Under the pieces are notes generated by a model. That model was not told the origin of the DNA. It made no database searches and saw only the letters and a program-made list of their open reading frames with translations. Shown piece by piece: positions 32,025-44,187 of a DNA stretch of 64,000 nucleotides. The DNA comes from Eublepharis macularius (lineage: Eukaryota; Chordata; Lepidosauria; Squamata; Eublepharidae), in the NCBI RefSeq assembly GCF_028583425.1, contig NC_072800.1, positions 6,585,001 through 6,649,000 on the forward strand, in the 5' to 3' direction. Positions within the stretch are counted from its first letter, which is position 1; every line of letters begins with the position of its first letter. The translations under genes were made by a program, and so were the position numbers.

Positions 32025-32500
32025 TAGGGTTGCCAATCTCCAGGTGTGGGGGGGGGGCCGCTGGAGTTCTCCCAGAATTAAAACTGATCTCCAGAAAATT
32101 GTTTTTATGTGTTTTTATTATTTTATTTAAATCATTTAAATCATTTCTACCTTGTGGCACTCAATGCAACTTACAATAAACAAAAAAGACCACCATTTTA
32201 AATCACAATTTAAAAATACCTATAGATAGAAAAGCTAAACTAATCAAATGCCATCCGGAATCAAACCTTCAGCTGCCTTCTAAAAATCAAGAGTGATGGA
32301 CACACTTCCCTGGGGAGATTGTTCCATAATTGTGGGGCTGCCACTGAAAAGGCCCTTTCTCATGTATCTACCAGATGAACTTCTTTGGTTGATATGGCAG
32401 TCAGGAGGTCCTCTCCCGGTGATCTTAACCCCCCAGGCAGAATGTCAGAAGACAGTCCTTCAGATACCCCAGTCCCAAGCCATATAGGACAACACTTGAG
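32025..32500. repeat. MITE end plus unnamed interspersed repeat
   Basis: 32025-32095 starts AGGGTTGCCAATCTCCAGGT (family E). 32100-32500 holds a widespread squamate-like sequence with TTCCATAATTGTGGGGCTGC and GAAAAGGCCCTTTCTC; a similar layout is at 49925-50160. This resembles a LINE 3' untranslated region on the minus strand; the family is not named. Confidence 0.4.
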
Positions 32501-33069
32501 GGACCAGGCCTTGCCCTGGATTGCTCCATGTTCCCTTTAGTGGCCCACTTTGGCCCCCTTGATGCCCTCAGAAGTCCTGCTACCAGTTCTGAAATAAATA
32601 TTTTAGACATACCAATGCTGTTCTTTCTCTGAAGGGACAACAATGAAAGGAAATAATCCATCTCCAGCTGGTCCTCACACCTCAACTATTTATGTTCCAT
32701 AGTCCTTGGCTTGGATCCAGTCATTTTTTTTTAACTTCATCTCACTCTATTCTCCTCCGTACTGCAGCTCCCATGGCTTTTGTATGTGAAGGTCCCACAA
32801 TTCTCTGTGTAGCCTTTAGGGGTAGTCAAAGACCACAACACCTTCCTTTACCAGCAGAAAAGATGGTGGATCCAACCCGTAATCACACCAAGCACCACAA
32901 ACACCTGATGCCAGAACATGATGGCTGCACTAGGACAATACCTCCTAGATGCCATTCAACCAATTAGCGTTCAAATGGAGTGAGATTTTGGTTCCCTGGA
33001 ATTAATCAGCACATTTTTTCCGGCTAGTACCCTGAGGTGATCTGGATGATGGGTGACTGTGGTTGGCCA

Positions 33070-33866
33070 CAAAGATTCTAAGATTGCCAACCTCCAGGTG
33101 GGACGTCATGGGAGGTGCAAGCCCCCTGGAGATCACCTGCCATTGGCAGGCAACCCAAGAAAGTGTGCACGAAAGTGACGTCATGCTGGCTGCGGGAGAG
33201 CTCTAGGGTTGCCAGGTCTTTCCTTTCGCTGGGAGGGTAGAGTCCCTGGCATTTACTTTGTGCCAGGCACGAGGCTCTTCTTCATGCGTGTGCGCCCAGG
33301 ACTGATGTGATAATGTCACTGCTAGAAGTGACATCACTGCATCGGCTGCGAGAGCGCTCCCACACCCCACACAGGGCCGATAAGGCCTGTTTGAGCCCAA
33401 ATCACCCCCAAATGAAGCACAGGAATGCTACTGTAGCTCGAGTGACAACATCACTTCAAGAAATGATTTCGCCACCCCCCTGGGAGTGCACGCACGCAGC
33501 GTGCATTCCTGAGGTGCCTGCTAGTGACGGGCAATCTCCGGGAGCTTGCCACCTCTCGCCAATCGCTGGGCAATTGGTGGATGAGGGGCCAAATCCCCAG
33601 GAGTTTACCTGCTACTGGCAGGCACCTGGGAACCCTAATGTGATCCTGTACTTCGCTGGGGCCAATTTTGGACCCAAACGGACCAGAATTAGCCCACATA
33701 AAGCACGGGAACATGCCCGTGGTTGGCATGATGGCGTCACTTCCTGGAAGTGACATCATCACACAAGTGCCAGAAGCACGTGCATGGTTTACATGTGTGC
33801 AAAAATGAACACACAAAAGGCATGAGGTAAGTGCCAGATCCCCCTGTCCCTCTGAGAGGGTAACCT
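33070..33866. repeat. Cluster of family D/E MITE pieces
   Basis: Repeated ends GATTGCCAACCTCCAGGTGG (33078), TAGGGTTGCCAGGTC (33204), GGCACCTGGGAACCCTA (33622-33638) and GCCAGATCCCCCTG...GGGTAACCTTA (33830-33866). Short TGACATCA-like palindromes (GTGACATCACTG, GTGACATCATCACAC) recur. Boundaries are unclear. Confidence 0.45.
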
Positions 33867-34159
33867 TAATGCTGAGTATTGCTATTCTTATTTAAAATAA
33901 TCCTAAAAAATAATCCTTCTGTCAGGCCAAGAACATTTACATGCAAATCACTGGCAGTGGCTATTCGGTTACCACTAATCTCTGGGCCTACTTGTGGATT
34001 TACTTTGGAGTAGTTAGCTGAGGTTAATTCTAGATAATGCTAATAGCGACCTCTGCTGCACACATCTAAAATGACAGCACAATGAAGACTAGCATTACAG
34101 ACTTCTATCTTTTTTTAGAAACCCTCAACACATACTTTGGGTGCATCTTATGAAGTGAG

Positions 34160-34215
34160 CTCCAGATTACAAAATCTTATGCTGAAATAAATGTTGTCAG
34201 TCTCTAAGATATCAT
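34160..34215 (+). mobile_element. Penelope tail fragment
   Basis: AAAATCTTATGCTGAAATAAATGTTG followed by TCAGTCTCTAAG matches the stem III to terminal region of a related Penelope tail. Confidence 0.4.
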
Positions 34216-34526
34216 GTCCTGGTTGCATACTCACACAGGCAGCAGGCAAGGGGAAACTCCCAAGTTGTCTGAGCAGGACAAACCACGGTTCCAAGGTTCT
34301 GGCACTGATTAGGCAACACTCACAGCTTCAGGTCCAAAAGGTATTCCAGAAACAAGTCCACAAGAACAGGCCAAGGCCAGAGACAAGAGAATCAGTTCCA
34401 AACACAGCAGCAAGGTCAATAGTAAGCGGACACGTTGCTTCCACACAGCCACTCCCTTCTCTGCTGCTTTTAAGCCTCATGCTGCTCAGCCACTTGTGCT
34501 GCATCCTACACCTCCCAGCTGTCTCA

Positions 34527-34644
34527 GGGCCAAGCTATAAGTGACGAATGACACTTGAACAGCAAGTGTATTTCTCCCTGTTCACTTGCCCTCCACTCAA
34601 TCCACTTGCCGTTCAAGTGTCATTTGTCACTTGTAGCTTGGCCC
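34527..34644. mobile_element. Hairpin MITE copy 3 (118 bp)
   Basis: Same length and almost the same sequence as 10968-11085 (GGGCCAAGCTATAAGTGACG ... CTTGTAGCTTGGCCC); flanked by TCA on both sides (34524-34526, 34645-34647), suggesting a 3-bp target duplication. Confidence 0.8.
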
Positions 34645-35020
34645 TCAGTCCTGCTCCTGCAAGCACTCATTATCACTGTTGATGCTGGGCCTGTGCTGTG
34701 CTGGCACTGTGCCTTCTGGCTTGGAGGGCTCTCCTAGCCCTCCTCTGATGGCGCTCCCAAGGCTCTGGTGACGAAGGGGGAGAGCTGGCTGGTGCTGGCC
34801 CAGGGCTCTCTGCTGCCGGCCCAGGGCTGGGAAGCTGAGGGGCCGACGTGCTGGGACCTGGCTGTGGATCTGTGTCTGAGCCTCCAGAGACTGCCTCCTC
34901 CTGCAGTGCCTCTGCCACTGGCTGTGGATCTGGGTCAGGTTCGCCAGCTGCCTCTCCCTCAGAAGAGTCCTCTGAGTCTCTCTGCTCTGCTGGGCCAGGT
35001 TGGTCCATGACATGTCAGTA

Positions 35021-35628
35021 TGTTACCGGAAATGATCTCCTTGCAATAAAATGATTTGTGGGGGAATTAGCAAGCAAGGAGAATGGCTATGCAAGAGGCT
35101 GGTAACTGCAGGGATCTATCACCAATATCTACCAAGTCCCTTCCCAAAATAGCAAACGAGGCTGGTTCTTAAAGTCAAACAGTAACTTTTATTAAGAAGA
35201 AAATGGCATGCACGTATACTCGCAATTACGGGGGCAAAATGATGACACATACACACAGACTTCTAGGAAATTTAGCCAGAAATCGGGAATAGAGAAAGGG
35301 AGTAAGTATATCTACCTGTCCTGAAGAGTAGTCCAGTCCATGGGAGAAGAGAGTAGCTTCGAACGCCAGCATCCTTGGCTAGGAGAGCAAAAGGCTTGGG
35401 CAAACCTCAAGGGAACAGCGCTTTGGATCCAGTAAGTGTGCACAAAGAGAGAGAGGCTTAGGGAAGTGACCCTAAGGGAGCAGCCAGGAAGCATGCATGA
35501 TTTGACTGAGGCCAAGGCCCTACCTTTATAGGTAAAATGTGCCCTGAGGTGGAAGAGCCCACCTAGCCGTTAGAACAAAGGCTCCAATGGTCAGTTCCTG
35601 GGTTTGACAAAAGGCTTGAGTACTTTCA
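35021..35628 (-). mobile_element. Solo LTR of the gag-bearing ERV family
   Basis: The sense strand begins TGAAAGTACTC and ends CCGGTAACA (TG...CA). A 6-bp duplication TCAGTA flanks it (35015-35020, 35629-35634). On the sense strand TATAAAGG lies at about 35530-35523 and AATAAA at about 35193-35186. It aligns by eye with the LTR at 7021-7546. No internal genes flank it, so it is a recombination product. Confidence 0.8.
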
Positions 35629-35634
35629 TCAGTA

Positions 35635-36257
35635 GCTGCAGGGGTGTGTGGATGCAAATGCAAAACATGTTCTAGCGCTGCACAAATGCGATAGTTTGTC
35701 AGTGAATTCCACCGGAGCTAAGTTGATGGATTTTAGGTGGGGACTGTACTTTCCCAGGAACAACTGTATAAACGTATGAATGTCATTCAATTAGCTCCTC
35801 AATCAAGGACAGGAGATCTCATCATGGAAGAAGGGAAAGGAATGTGTTAAGTGGGGATGACTCTGTGAGACCTTTGTTGCACATCTATGGGGCTGGTGGG
35901 ACTGCAAATCCAATCACCTCTTAATCACTCTGTATTCCTGTGCTGCATTCCATGCATGCCGTGCATGCCGTGTTCTCCCAGGTGGGATTCAGCAACTGTT
36001 GGAGGTCCTTTGGTGGCAATACAGCAGCCATTTTAAATCCAGAGGCCTGGTGATATTTTTAATATCACAAGCAACCATATTAAAACGGCTATTAAAATGG
36101 ATGAGGCTGGGCCAATTGCTTACAAGTAGACTTCTGGCTTATATTACACACCATAAAAGTATACAGGGAACATACATCTAACCCATCAACTCTACCCTCT
36201 GCTTACATGAATCTAGCCTAATGTTGGCACAGAGCATATTTGTGTACAAAGCCTATG
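35635..36257. other. No recognised feature
   Basis: AT-rich non-coding sequence with a small CATGC-repeat patch (35950-35972). Confidence 0.3.
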
Positions 36258-37436
36258 GCTGCTATCTCACAGACGATCTCTGCAGGCAGCTGGATCGGGG
36301 CGGATCGGCGCTGCTGATTTTATTGGATCTGTCAGCAGCATTCGATATGGTCGACCATGACCTTCTGACCCACCACCTCGCCAATGTGGGGATACGGGGG
36401 ACAGCACTGCAGTGGCTAGTCTCCTTTCTCCACGATTGGGGACAGAGGATGGCACTAGGGGAGAGGCTGTCGTCTCGTAGGCCACTAGAATGTGGTGTGC
36501 CACAAGGAGCGATACTCTCCCCATTATTGTTCAATATCTATATGCACCCCCTCGCCCAGCTGGTGCGGAGTTTCGGGCTTGGGTGTCACCAATATGCAGA
36601 TGACACCCAACTTTATCTGTTGATGGACGGATGGCCCGGATTGGCCCCAGATGTCTTGGAGCGTGTTTTTGAGGCTGTGGCTGGATGGTTGAGACAAAGT
36701 CGACTGAAACTGAACCCTACAAAGATGGAGATCATGTACTTGAGTCGTGGAAATGTGGATCCGGGACGCCAGCTCCCTGTGCTCGATGGGGCAGTGCTTA
36801 CACTGGCTCCAAGAGTTAGGAGCCTGGGGGTGATTCTTGATTCCTCCTTAACAATGGAGGATCAGGTCTCGGCGGTTGCCAGGTCCTCTTTTTACTATCT
36901 CCGTCAGGCCAGGCAGCTTGCCCCGTATCTGTCATCTCGCGACTTGACTACAGTGGTCCAAGCAATGGTCACCTCTAGACTGGACTACTGTAACGCACTC
37001 TACACTGGGCTTCCCTTGAGCCTGATCCGGCGGTTACAACTGGTGCAGAATGCAGCGGCGAGAGTTATTACCAGAACACCAATATGGGAACATATAACAC
37101 CAGTACTGCGCCAGCTGCATTGGCTACCGGTGGAGTACCGAATCAGGTTCAAGGTTTTGGTACTAACCTATAAAGCCCTAAGTGGACTGGGACCTTCGTA
37201 CCTGCGGGACCACCTCTCCCCATATGAGCCCCAGAGGACTCTTCGCTCGAGCGACAAACATCTGTTAAAGATCCTGGCCCTAGGGAGGCCCGCCTAGCAT
37301 CGACCAGGACCAGGGCGTTTTCAGCCCTGGCCCCAACCTGGTGGAACGCTCTGTCTTGCGAGACCAGGGGCCAGCAAGACTTGTTATCATTTTGCCGGGC
37401 CTGCAAGACGGAGCTGTTCCGCCAGGCATATGGGTG
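36258..37436 (+). pseudogene. L2 RT, C-terminal half
   Basis: LILLDLSAAFDMVDHDLL (motif A; 36310-36365), CGVPQGAILSPLLFNIYMHPL (motif B; 36490-36555), HQYADDTQLYLLMDG (motif C with catalytic DD; 36588-36630), LKLNPTKMEIMYL (motif D) and the C-terminal RLDYCNALYTGLPLSLIRRLQLVQNAAAR. The frame is open for about 345 codons to 37297; a one-base frameshift near 37285 shifts the last about 48 codons (RTRAFSALAPTWWNAL..., ELFRQAYG) to another frame. Unusually well preserved. Confidence 0.85.
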
Positions 37437-37745
37437 ATGCTGGGCAGTGCCCCTCCCCCCAGTGGGGGGAGGTGAGTTTCTGTGCCCTCCTGCCCAAAGT
37501 CATCTCTCATCTTTATATGATCATCTATAGACCGTGATAGGTGAATGTATAACGTGCTGCTATGTTTGTAATTTTGATAGTTGTATTTATATGGTGCCAA
37601 TGTTTTAAATGAATGATATGTATTATTTATATTTTAATGGCTATTGCTGGTGTATTGTGTAGAGTGTGTTTTAAATTGTTGTAATCCGCCCTGAGCCCAC
37701 TTGGTTGGGGAGGGCGGACTATAAATTTAAGTAAATAAAAAATAA
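36258..37745 (+). mobile_element. L2-type LINE copy 1 (5' truncated)
   Basis: Contains the second half of the RT, the C-terminal domain and a 3' end of L2 type: CCGCCCTGAGCCCA...GGGAGGGCGGACTATAAAT then an AAATAAA-rich tail. Starts abruptly inside the RT. Confidence 0.85.
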
Positions 37746-38052
37746 AATAATAAATAATATCTCTGGCTTGGGAAATTCCTGGTGATTTTCAGGAAATACC
37801 AGGGGGTGGGACTTCTGTTTTTCCAAGACTCTATGGTATACCACAGAGTCGGCCCTCCAAAAATCCCATTTTCTGCCAAAGAGCTGATCTCTATTATCTG
37901 AAGATCAGTGCTGTTTCCGGGAGAACTCTGGTGCTCCCCCAGGATAAGAATCCTGGTACAAACTGATGACCCAGCTATGCACTACAATCCAATGAAATAC
38001 AGAGCTAGGGGAGCAATTTAAATACCAAATGACACTTGTGAAGTAAGGTTCT
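37746..38052. repeat. Decayed family E MITE
   Basis: 37765-37965 follows the family E order (CTTGGGAAATTCCTGG, TATGGTATACCACAGAGTC, GAGCTGATCTCT, TGAAGATCAG, TCCGGGAGAACTCTGG) but has lost the terminal GGCAACCC. Confidence 0.45.
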
Positions 38053-41000
38053 AGCAGTGGTTCATAAACTTTATGGAGTACCCAGGCTTCTGGTCTTGGG
38101 GGACTTCAGTGTCCATGCTGATGATGCTACCTCCTCACGGGCCATGGACCTGATAGCCTCCATGGCGGCATTAGGACTCTCCCAGTTTGTATCGACACCC
38201 ACACATTGAGCAGGACACATGCTGGATTTGATCTTTGGGGTGGGGATACAGGTGGATCTGGATGAACCTATAACAGTGCCATGGTCAGACCACCTTGTCC
38301 TGAGGGCTTGTCTGGGCACCATGCCCCCCCACTTGGGCAACGAGCTGATTTATGCTCGCCTGTGGAGTCAAATGGATCCAACTGGATTCCAGAATGCTCT
38401 GCGGGATCTGATGCCCCCTGGTGGCTCATTGGATGAGCTGATAGAGGACTGGAATGTCCATCTCTCTGAAGCTATCTACGAGATTGCTCCCCATCGCCCT
38501 CTCTGCCCCAAACTAGAGTAGCTCCTTGGTATACTGATGAGCTACGACAAATGAAACGGGAGCTGAGACGGCTAGAGCGAGTGGGCAGCGACTCCATGAT
38601 GAAGTGACAAGAACATCTTATAGGACATTTATGAAGGCCTATGAACTGGCAGTGAAAGCTGCAAGGAGAGACTACTATGCAGCTTCCATTGCATCCTCTA
38701 GTTCTCACCCAGCACAACTTTCCAGAGTGATTCGGTCTTTAACGTCCCTCACACATGGGACAAATAAAAATGTAAATTTGGTAATAAGCCGTGAGGCTTT
38801 TGGAGACTATTTTGCGGATAATATCTTGTCACTCCACCAGGATCTGTCCACCACGGTTGATGCAGTATGTGTACTGGAGGCCCCTTGGTCATCCTCAGGG
38901 TTGATATTAGATCAATTCAGGCCACTCTCCCAGGAGGAGGTAGGCAGGGTCCTGCATGCTGTGAAACTACCACATGCCCACTGTACCCGTGCCCATCATG
39001 GCTGGTGAAAACTGGTGGTGATGGGATTCGGGCACCATTAGCTGACATCATTAATCTTTCTCTGAGTTCTGGGTTTTTTCCAGACTCACTGAAGGAGGCA
39101 GTGGTGCAGCCCTTATTAAAGAAACCATCACTGGATCTTGTTGATCCAGCCAATTACCGCCCAGTTTTGAATAATCCATTCCTGGGTAAGGTAATTGAGA
39201 GGGTGGTAGCAGAACAGCTGCAGGTATGCCTGGATGATGCCTCTATCCTGGATCCATTCCAATCCAGCTTCAGGCCTGGCCATGGTACAGAGACAGCTCT
39301 GGTCGCCCTCACAGATGATCTGCGGCGACACCTGGACCAGGGTGGGTCGGCACTGCTGATACTTTTAGATCTTACAGCAGCATTCAACACAGTTGATCAT
39401 AATCTTCTGAACATCGGCCTTGCCAATGTGGGGATTCATGGAACAGCTCTGCAATGGCTGAACTCCTTCCTTCGCAATCGGGGACAGAGGGTGGCACTCA
39501 GGGAACAGAAGTCCGCTCACCACTGTTTGGTATGCGGCGTCCCTCAGGGGGTGATTCTTTCCCCAATGCTATTTAACATCTATATGCACCCCCTTGCCCG
39601 GTTAGCCTGCAGCTTTGGGTTGGGTTGTCACCAGTATGCAGATGACACCCAGCTCTATCTGCTGATGAACGGCCAGTCTGATCTCACTCTGGATTCCTTG
39701 GCCAACGGTCTTGAGGCTGTGACGGTATGGTTACATCAGAGTCACCTGAAACTGAATCCCCTGAAGACGGAGGTTCTGTGTCTGGGTCGCGGGGCAATTG
39801 AGCTGGGGACCCGGCTCCCAGCCCTCGACAGGGCCAAGTCAAAAGAGTTTATTGTCTGTAGCCATAGGCTGTCACAATTCACCAAACATTGACTAATAAA
39901 CAATTAAGTCCCTCATCACAGTTTATATAGGTTACTAAAATTAATTAAAACAATACAGTATGCCGAACTATCCCAGGAGTCACGAAACAGCCTCATTCAG
40001 TACCACCTTAGATCTTATCTTTTTGGCTGCGAGTGCAAACTGAGAGACTCTATAGGACACATGATTATCAGTGTCAGATGACAAAAACACAATCTTCTCA
40101 ATTTCAGAATACGTGTTTGTGACTGATTGGATTCTGGCCAAGAATTTAGCTCTGGGTACACTATATAATGGACAATAAAGTAGGTAGTGGGAAAGGTTCT
40201 ACACTGTAGGTAATCCACAAATGCAGGTGCGATGTTCCATAGGGATGTGAGAATAACGCCCTGCCAAAGAGCTGTCTGCATCATCTGGAAGCGCAGAGCA
40301 GTGAAAGACACTCTGAGGTTGTAATGGCTAGATACTGGCTAGATAGGGAGATCTTAAATGGTCAAATTTGATTAGTTTATACCAAGGAACTGCCTTAGAT
40401 TTTGATATTGATAGCCGATCCATCACTGCATCTGACTTATAGATCCACTCCTTAAGTGGGAGGTTGTTGGCTGAGACCCCTAACAGGTCATCTGGGATGG
40501 TATACCTTTGGCAAATGGTGGATAGAAAGCCAGGGCATGTGGGGTCTTTGGATAGTAAGTAATTTACTGATTGGCAACTTAAGGAGTCAGAACTGGAAAA
40601 TTTGATCCTTTTCCAGTATTTTAAAACTGCAAGGTGCACCTGCGCCCTAAGGGAGGGGAGTCCTGTTTCGGCCCTCATCAGGGTGGCAGGCGCGCCTTTG
40701 GGTAAAGCCAAAATCCGTCTCAAGAACTGGTTCTGGATTGCCTCAAGGCTGGTTAGAATGTCTTCCTTCCAACCCCACACTTCAGCTCCATATAGGAGGT
40801 GAGGAACTACCTTGCTCTTAAATAATTTCAGTGCTGGATCTATCAGTCGACCCCCCCTTTGTATAAAAGAAATGTATGATTGACCCTACAATCCTTGATG
40901 CTGAGGATTTAACCGACGCAAGATGTATCTTCCAATTCAGAGTCTCTTTAAAGGTTACCCCTAGATATTTAAAGGAGCTGCATTGTTGGATTGGGTTGCC

Positions 41001-42972
41001 AAGGATGCTCCAGTGGGAGATTTTGGGCTTTCTCCTGAAAACCACTACTTTTGTCTTTGTGTAGTTGACATTGAGAGCATCTTCGTTACAATAATGGCCT
41101 AACTGGTCTAAGAGTCTCCTCAAGCCGATCTTGGTCAGGGAGGTTAGGACCATGTCATCTGCGTAAAGGAGAACTGAAATCTTCTGTTGTCCCAGAGAAG
41201 GTGGCATAAATTGGGGACCTGACAGAGTTTCATTGATATCATTGATGTACTGGTTAAATAGTAGAGGGGCCAGCACACGACCCTGTTTCACGCCTCTACT
41301 AATAGGGATTCTGTGGGTTAATGATCCAGAGTTTCCCACCCTGATTTGAGCAAAAGTATCTTTGTGCAGCTCACGGAGCAGAAACAGCAGTTGCTTATCG
41401 ATGTTAAGGTTGGCAAGCTTGGACCATAAGTGGGACCTATTGATTGAATCGAATGTGGCAGCCAAGTCAACAAATGCTACATAAGTGCCTTTGTTGGCCC
41501 ATTTATTCCAGAGTAAGCCGGTTGGTATAGCGTTTGACAGTGGTCTATAGTTCCAAGACCTCTCCGAAATCCCGCTTGTGTGGGATGAATTATTTTTTCG
41601 GTGGTCACCCAATCTTCCAATTTTGCCAGCAGATATTTGCTATACAGTTTGCTGCTGTGTCAAGTAGACTTATTGGACTATAGTTTTGCGGATCAGATTT
41701 ATCCCCTTTTTTGTGTATAGGTACCACTATGCTCAGCCTCCATCCAGAGGGGATTAGGCCTGAACCATTAATTTGAGTAAACACCCTAGCCCATAGTGGG
41801 GCCCACCAGTCTTGGAAGGCTTTATACAGTTCAGGTGATAACATACCCTCACCTGGAGATTTACCAGTGGGTAATGAGGCAATTAGTCCTCTAATTTCAG
41901 CTTTGGAAACTGGTGCCCATTCTGGCAGGGCCAGAGAATCCTGATGTACAACCTGTTGGCAAGTCCAAGTTTCCTCTGGTTGGGGATATTGAGGCCCGAA
42001 GACTTTATTAAAGTAAGAAGACCAGACGTGACCTGGAATAAATGAATCAACATGGCACAGGGTACAATTTAAACCTTCGCCGACGGTGAGGAGCCTGGGT
42101 GTGACCTTGGATGCCACACTTTCAATGGAGGCCCAGGTCACGACCGTTGCCAGGTCTGCCTTTTTTCATCTTCGACAGGCCAGGCAACTGGCTCCCTATC
42201 TTTTGCCACAGGACCTGGCCACAGTAATCCATGCAACGGTTACCTCCAGGCTAGACTACTGCAACTCACTCTACACTGGGCTGTCCTTGGGCCTGACCCG
42301 GAAATTACAGCTGGTTCAGAATGCAGCGGCATGCGTCCTTACCAGAACGTCAATCCGAGCACACATCCATTCTGTGCTGTGCCAGCTGCACTGGCTCCCC
42401 GTGGACTTCTGGATCCAGTTCAAGGTGTTAACCTTGATGTTTAAAGCCCTTCACGGACTGGGACCTGCATACCTGCGGGACCACCTCTTCCCTTACGTCC
42501 CCTGCAAGGTGTTGCACTCTTCAGACAAGCAACTCCTGGTGGTCCCCAGCCCGAGGGACATCCGTCTGGCCTCAACCAGGGCCAGGGCTTTTTCTGCCCT
42601 GGCCCTGGCCCTGGCCTGGTGGAACACTCTCCCACTGGAGATCCGGGCCCTGTGGGCCCTGTTACAGTTTCGCAGGGCCTGTAAAATGGAGATGTTCCGC
42701 CAGGCCTTTGGCTGAGTGCCAGCAGGGGTCCTCCTTCTTCCATCTAAGACCACTTCTTCTTCTGGGGCTGCCCTCGGCCATCTGCTATGCCTGTATATGG
42801 ACTCCCAATATTTAAATAGCCTGCTCCGGGACTATTTTAATGACTTTTAAAAAATTATTATTGATTTTATGTTTTTGTGACTTTTAATGTATTTTTTGAA
42901 TGTTGTTGGCCGCCCTGAGCCCATCTGTGGGGAGGGCAGGGTATAAATAAAATAAATAAATAAATAAATAAT
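38053..42972 (+). mobile_element. L2-type LINE copy 2, split by another retroelement
   Basis: 38053-38590 is the end of the AP-endonuclease (LGDFSVH..., HMLDLIFG, SDHLVLRA), 38604-39008 the linker, 39010-39833 the RT (DPANYRPV, FRPGHGTETALVALTDDL, LLDLTAAFNTVDHNLL, GVPQGVILSPMLFNIYM, HQYADDTQLYLLMNG) and, after a 2.2 kb insertion, 42086-42715 the C-terminal part, then the 3' end CCGCCCTGAGCCC and (AAATA)n at 42944-42972. Stops near 38207 and 38607 and frameshifts near 39005 inactivate it. A few codons are missing at the insertion point. Confidence 0.85.
39834..42075 (-). mobile_element. Non-LTR retrotransposon nested in L2 copy 2 (clade unresolved)
   Basis: Minus strand, in order: IRGLIASLPTGKSPGEGMLSPELYKAF and GWRLSIVVPIHKKGDKSDPQNYSPISLLDTA (41890-41650), VAFVDLAATFDSINRSHLWSKL (motif A; about 41480), GVKQGRVLAPLLFNQYINDI (motif B; about 41290), VLLYADDMVLTS (motif C; about 41185-41150), INYTKTK-type motif D (VNYTKTKVVVFRRK), SFKYLGVTF, then a long C-terminal domain to 40330 and a CxC...H...C zinc-like element at about 40240-40185. 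At least two frame breaks (near 41610 and 40800). The protein does not match L2, CR1 or L1; R4/Dong-like or Vingi/RTE-like are options. The 3' end carries AATAAA and no poly(A). Confidence 0.75.
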
Positions 42973-43431
42973 GACTGCCCACTAAGTAGGTAACATTATT
43001 ATTGAACCTTCACTCCCTACCACAAAGCCATAAGCAAGCAATTAGGACATAAAAGCAGCAGGCCACACAAGGCAACGATCTAGAGATACCTCTATAACGT
43101 ATGCATACAATAAGAAGATCTCAGATGTAAGTTCGGGCAGTGAGATCTTTGTGGCCATCAACCAACATATTAATGATAGGTTTGCTGTCTACCCCTTTTT
43201 AAAGGGATTTTAAGGGATTTTATCCTCCATGATGGGTAACAGTATAAAATGACTCCCTTTTGACAGCTGTCACAAACGATTAGTGAGAAGAGATTGTGTA
43301 AAACCCTAAATCCATTTGCTCCCTCCCCAAAGTTCTGAATGTCCCCCAAGATTTGTAAATTGCTCCTGAGGGGGCCATATGACCTTACTAAAAGCACTGT
43401 TCTGTGGTGACCTCTCTAAGTAACAACAACA
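42973..43431. other. No recognised feature
   Basis: Anonymous AT-rich sequence. Confidence 0.3.
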
Positions 43432-43660
43432 ACATTTTATTTATATACCATCCTTCAGGACAACTCAACACCCACTCAGAGCAGTTTACAGTGTTATTCT
43501 TATCCTCATGACAATCACCCTATGAGGTGGGTGGGGCTGAGAGAGCTCTGAAAGAGCCGCAACTGACCCAAGGTCACCCAGCTGGCTTCAGGTGGAGGAG
43601 TGGAGAATCAAAGCCAGTTCTCTAGATTAGAGTTCTCTTAACCACTACCCCCAACTGGTT
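43432..43660 (-). mobile_element. tRNA-derived SINE, copy 2
   Basis: Same family as 14084-14312: minus strand A box GTGGTTAAGAGAAC (about 43653-43637), B box GGCTTTGATTC, then GGGTGACCTTGGGTCAG and CCCCACCCACCTCATAGGG. Its 3' end GGTATATAAATAAAATG resembles the L2 3' terminus (TATAAATAAAATAAA), which suggests mobilisation by L2. Confidence 0.75.
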
Positions 43661-43942
43661 AAGGCATGGGCATCTGCTTGAGAAACATGAAATGTGGATT
43701 TACATGTTTTTTAAAAATTGGGTGTAAATAAAAAAGAATTGCATTGTTTGATGATGTTATTTTATTTAACCATTGGTGAATCTTTAACGTTCACCAGCAT
43801 CATCCTTGCATGCACATGTATTCCTTTCAGCTGAGGAGAAACACTCTGAGCATGTGCATTGATTCCTGCCATTGAAATGCATAGAAAGTGGATGCAGGTA
43901 GCATAAGAAATCTGCCCATCAACCAAAATATCTTCACATAGT
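43661..43942. other. No recognised feature
   Basis: AT-rich anonymous sequence up to the target duplication of the next element. Confidence 0.3.
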
Positions 43943-43950
43943 ATAGTAAC

Positions 43951-44179
43951 CAGGGCTTTTTTTCAGCTGGAAAGTGGTGGAACGGAGTTCCGGCACCTCT
44001 TAAAAATGGTCACATGGCCGGTGGCCCCGCCCCCTGATCTCCAGACGGAGGAGAGTTTAGATTGCCCTCTGTGCCGCGGAGGGCACTCTAAACTCCCCTG
44101 TCTGGAGATCAGGGGGCGGGGCCACCAGCCATGTGACCCACTGAGTTCCACGACCTCTTTTCCCAGAAAAAAAGCCCTG
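43951..44179. mobile_element. hAT-type MITE, 229 bp
   Basis: Terminal inverted repeats CAGGGCTTTTTTTC / GAAAAAAAGCCCTG and a perfect 8-bp target duplication ATAGTAAC (43943-43950, 44180-44187), the hAT signature. The interior is a long palindrome (GGTGGCCCCGCCCCCTGATC and its complement near 44105-44130; GGAGAGTTTAGATTGCCCTC and complement). Non-coding; intact ends and duplication suggest recent insertion. Confidence 0.92.
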
Positions 44180-44187
44180 ATAGTAAC

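Noticed and set aside
36258..37297. Long RT ORF as a host or domesticated gene
   Set aside because: L2 motifs, L2 3' terminus and a frameshift near 37285 show an ordinary LINE copy.
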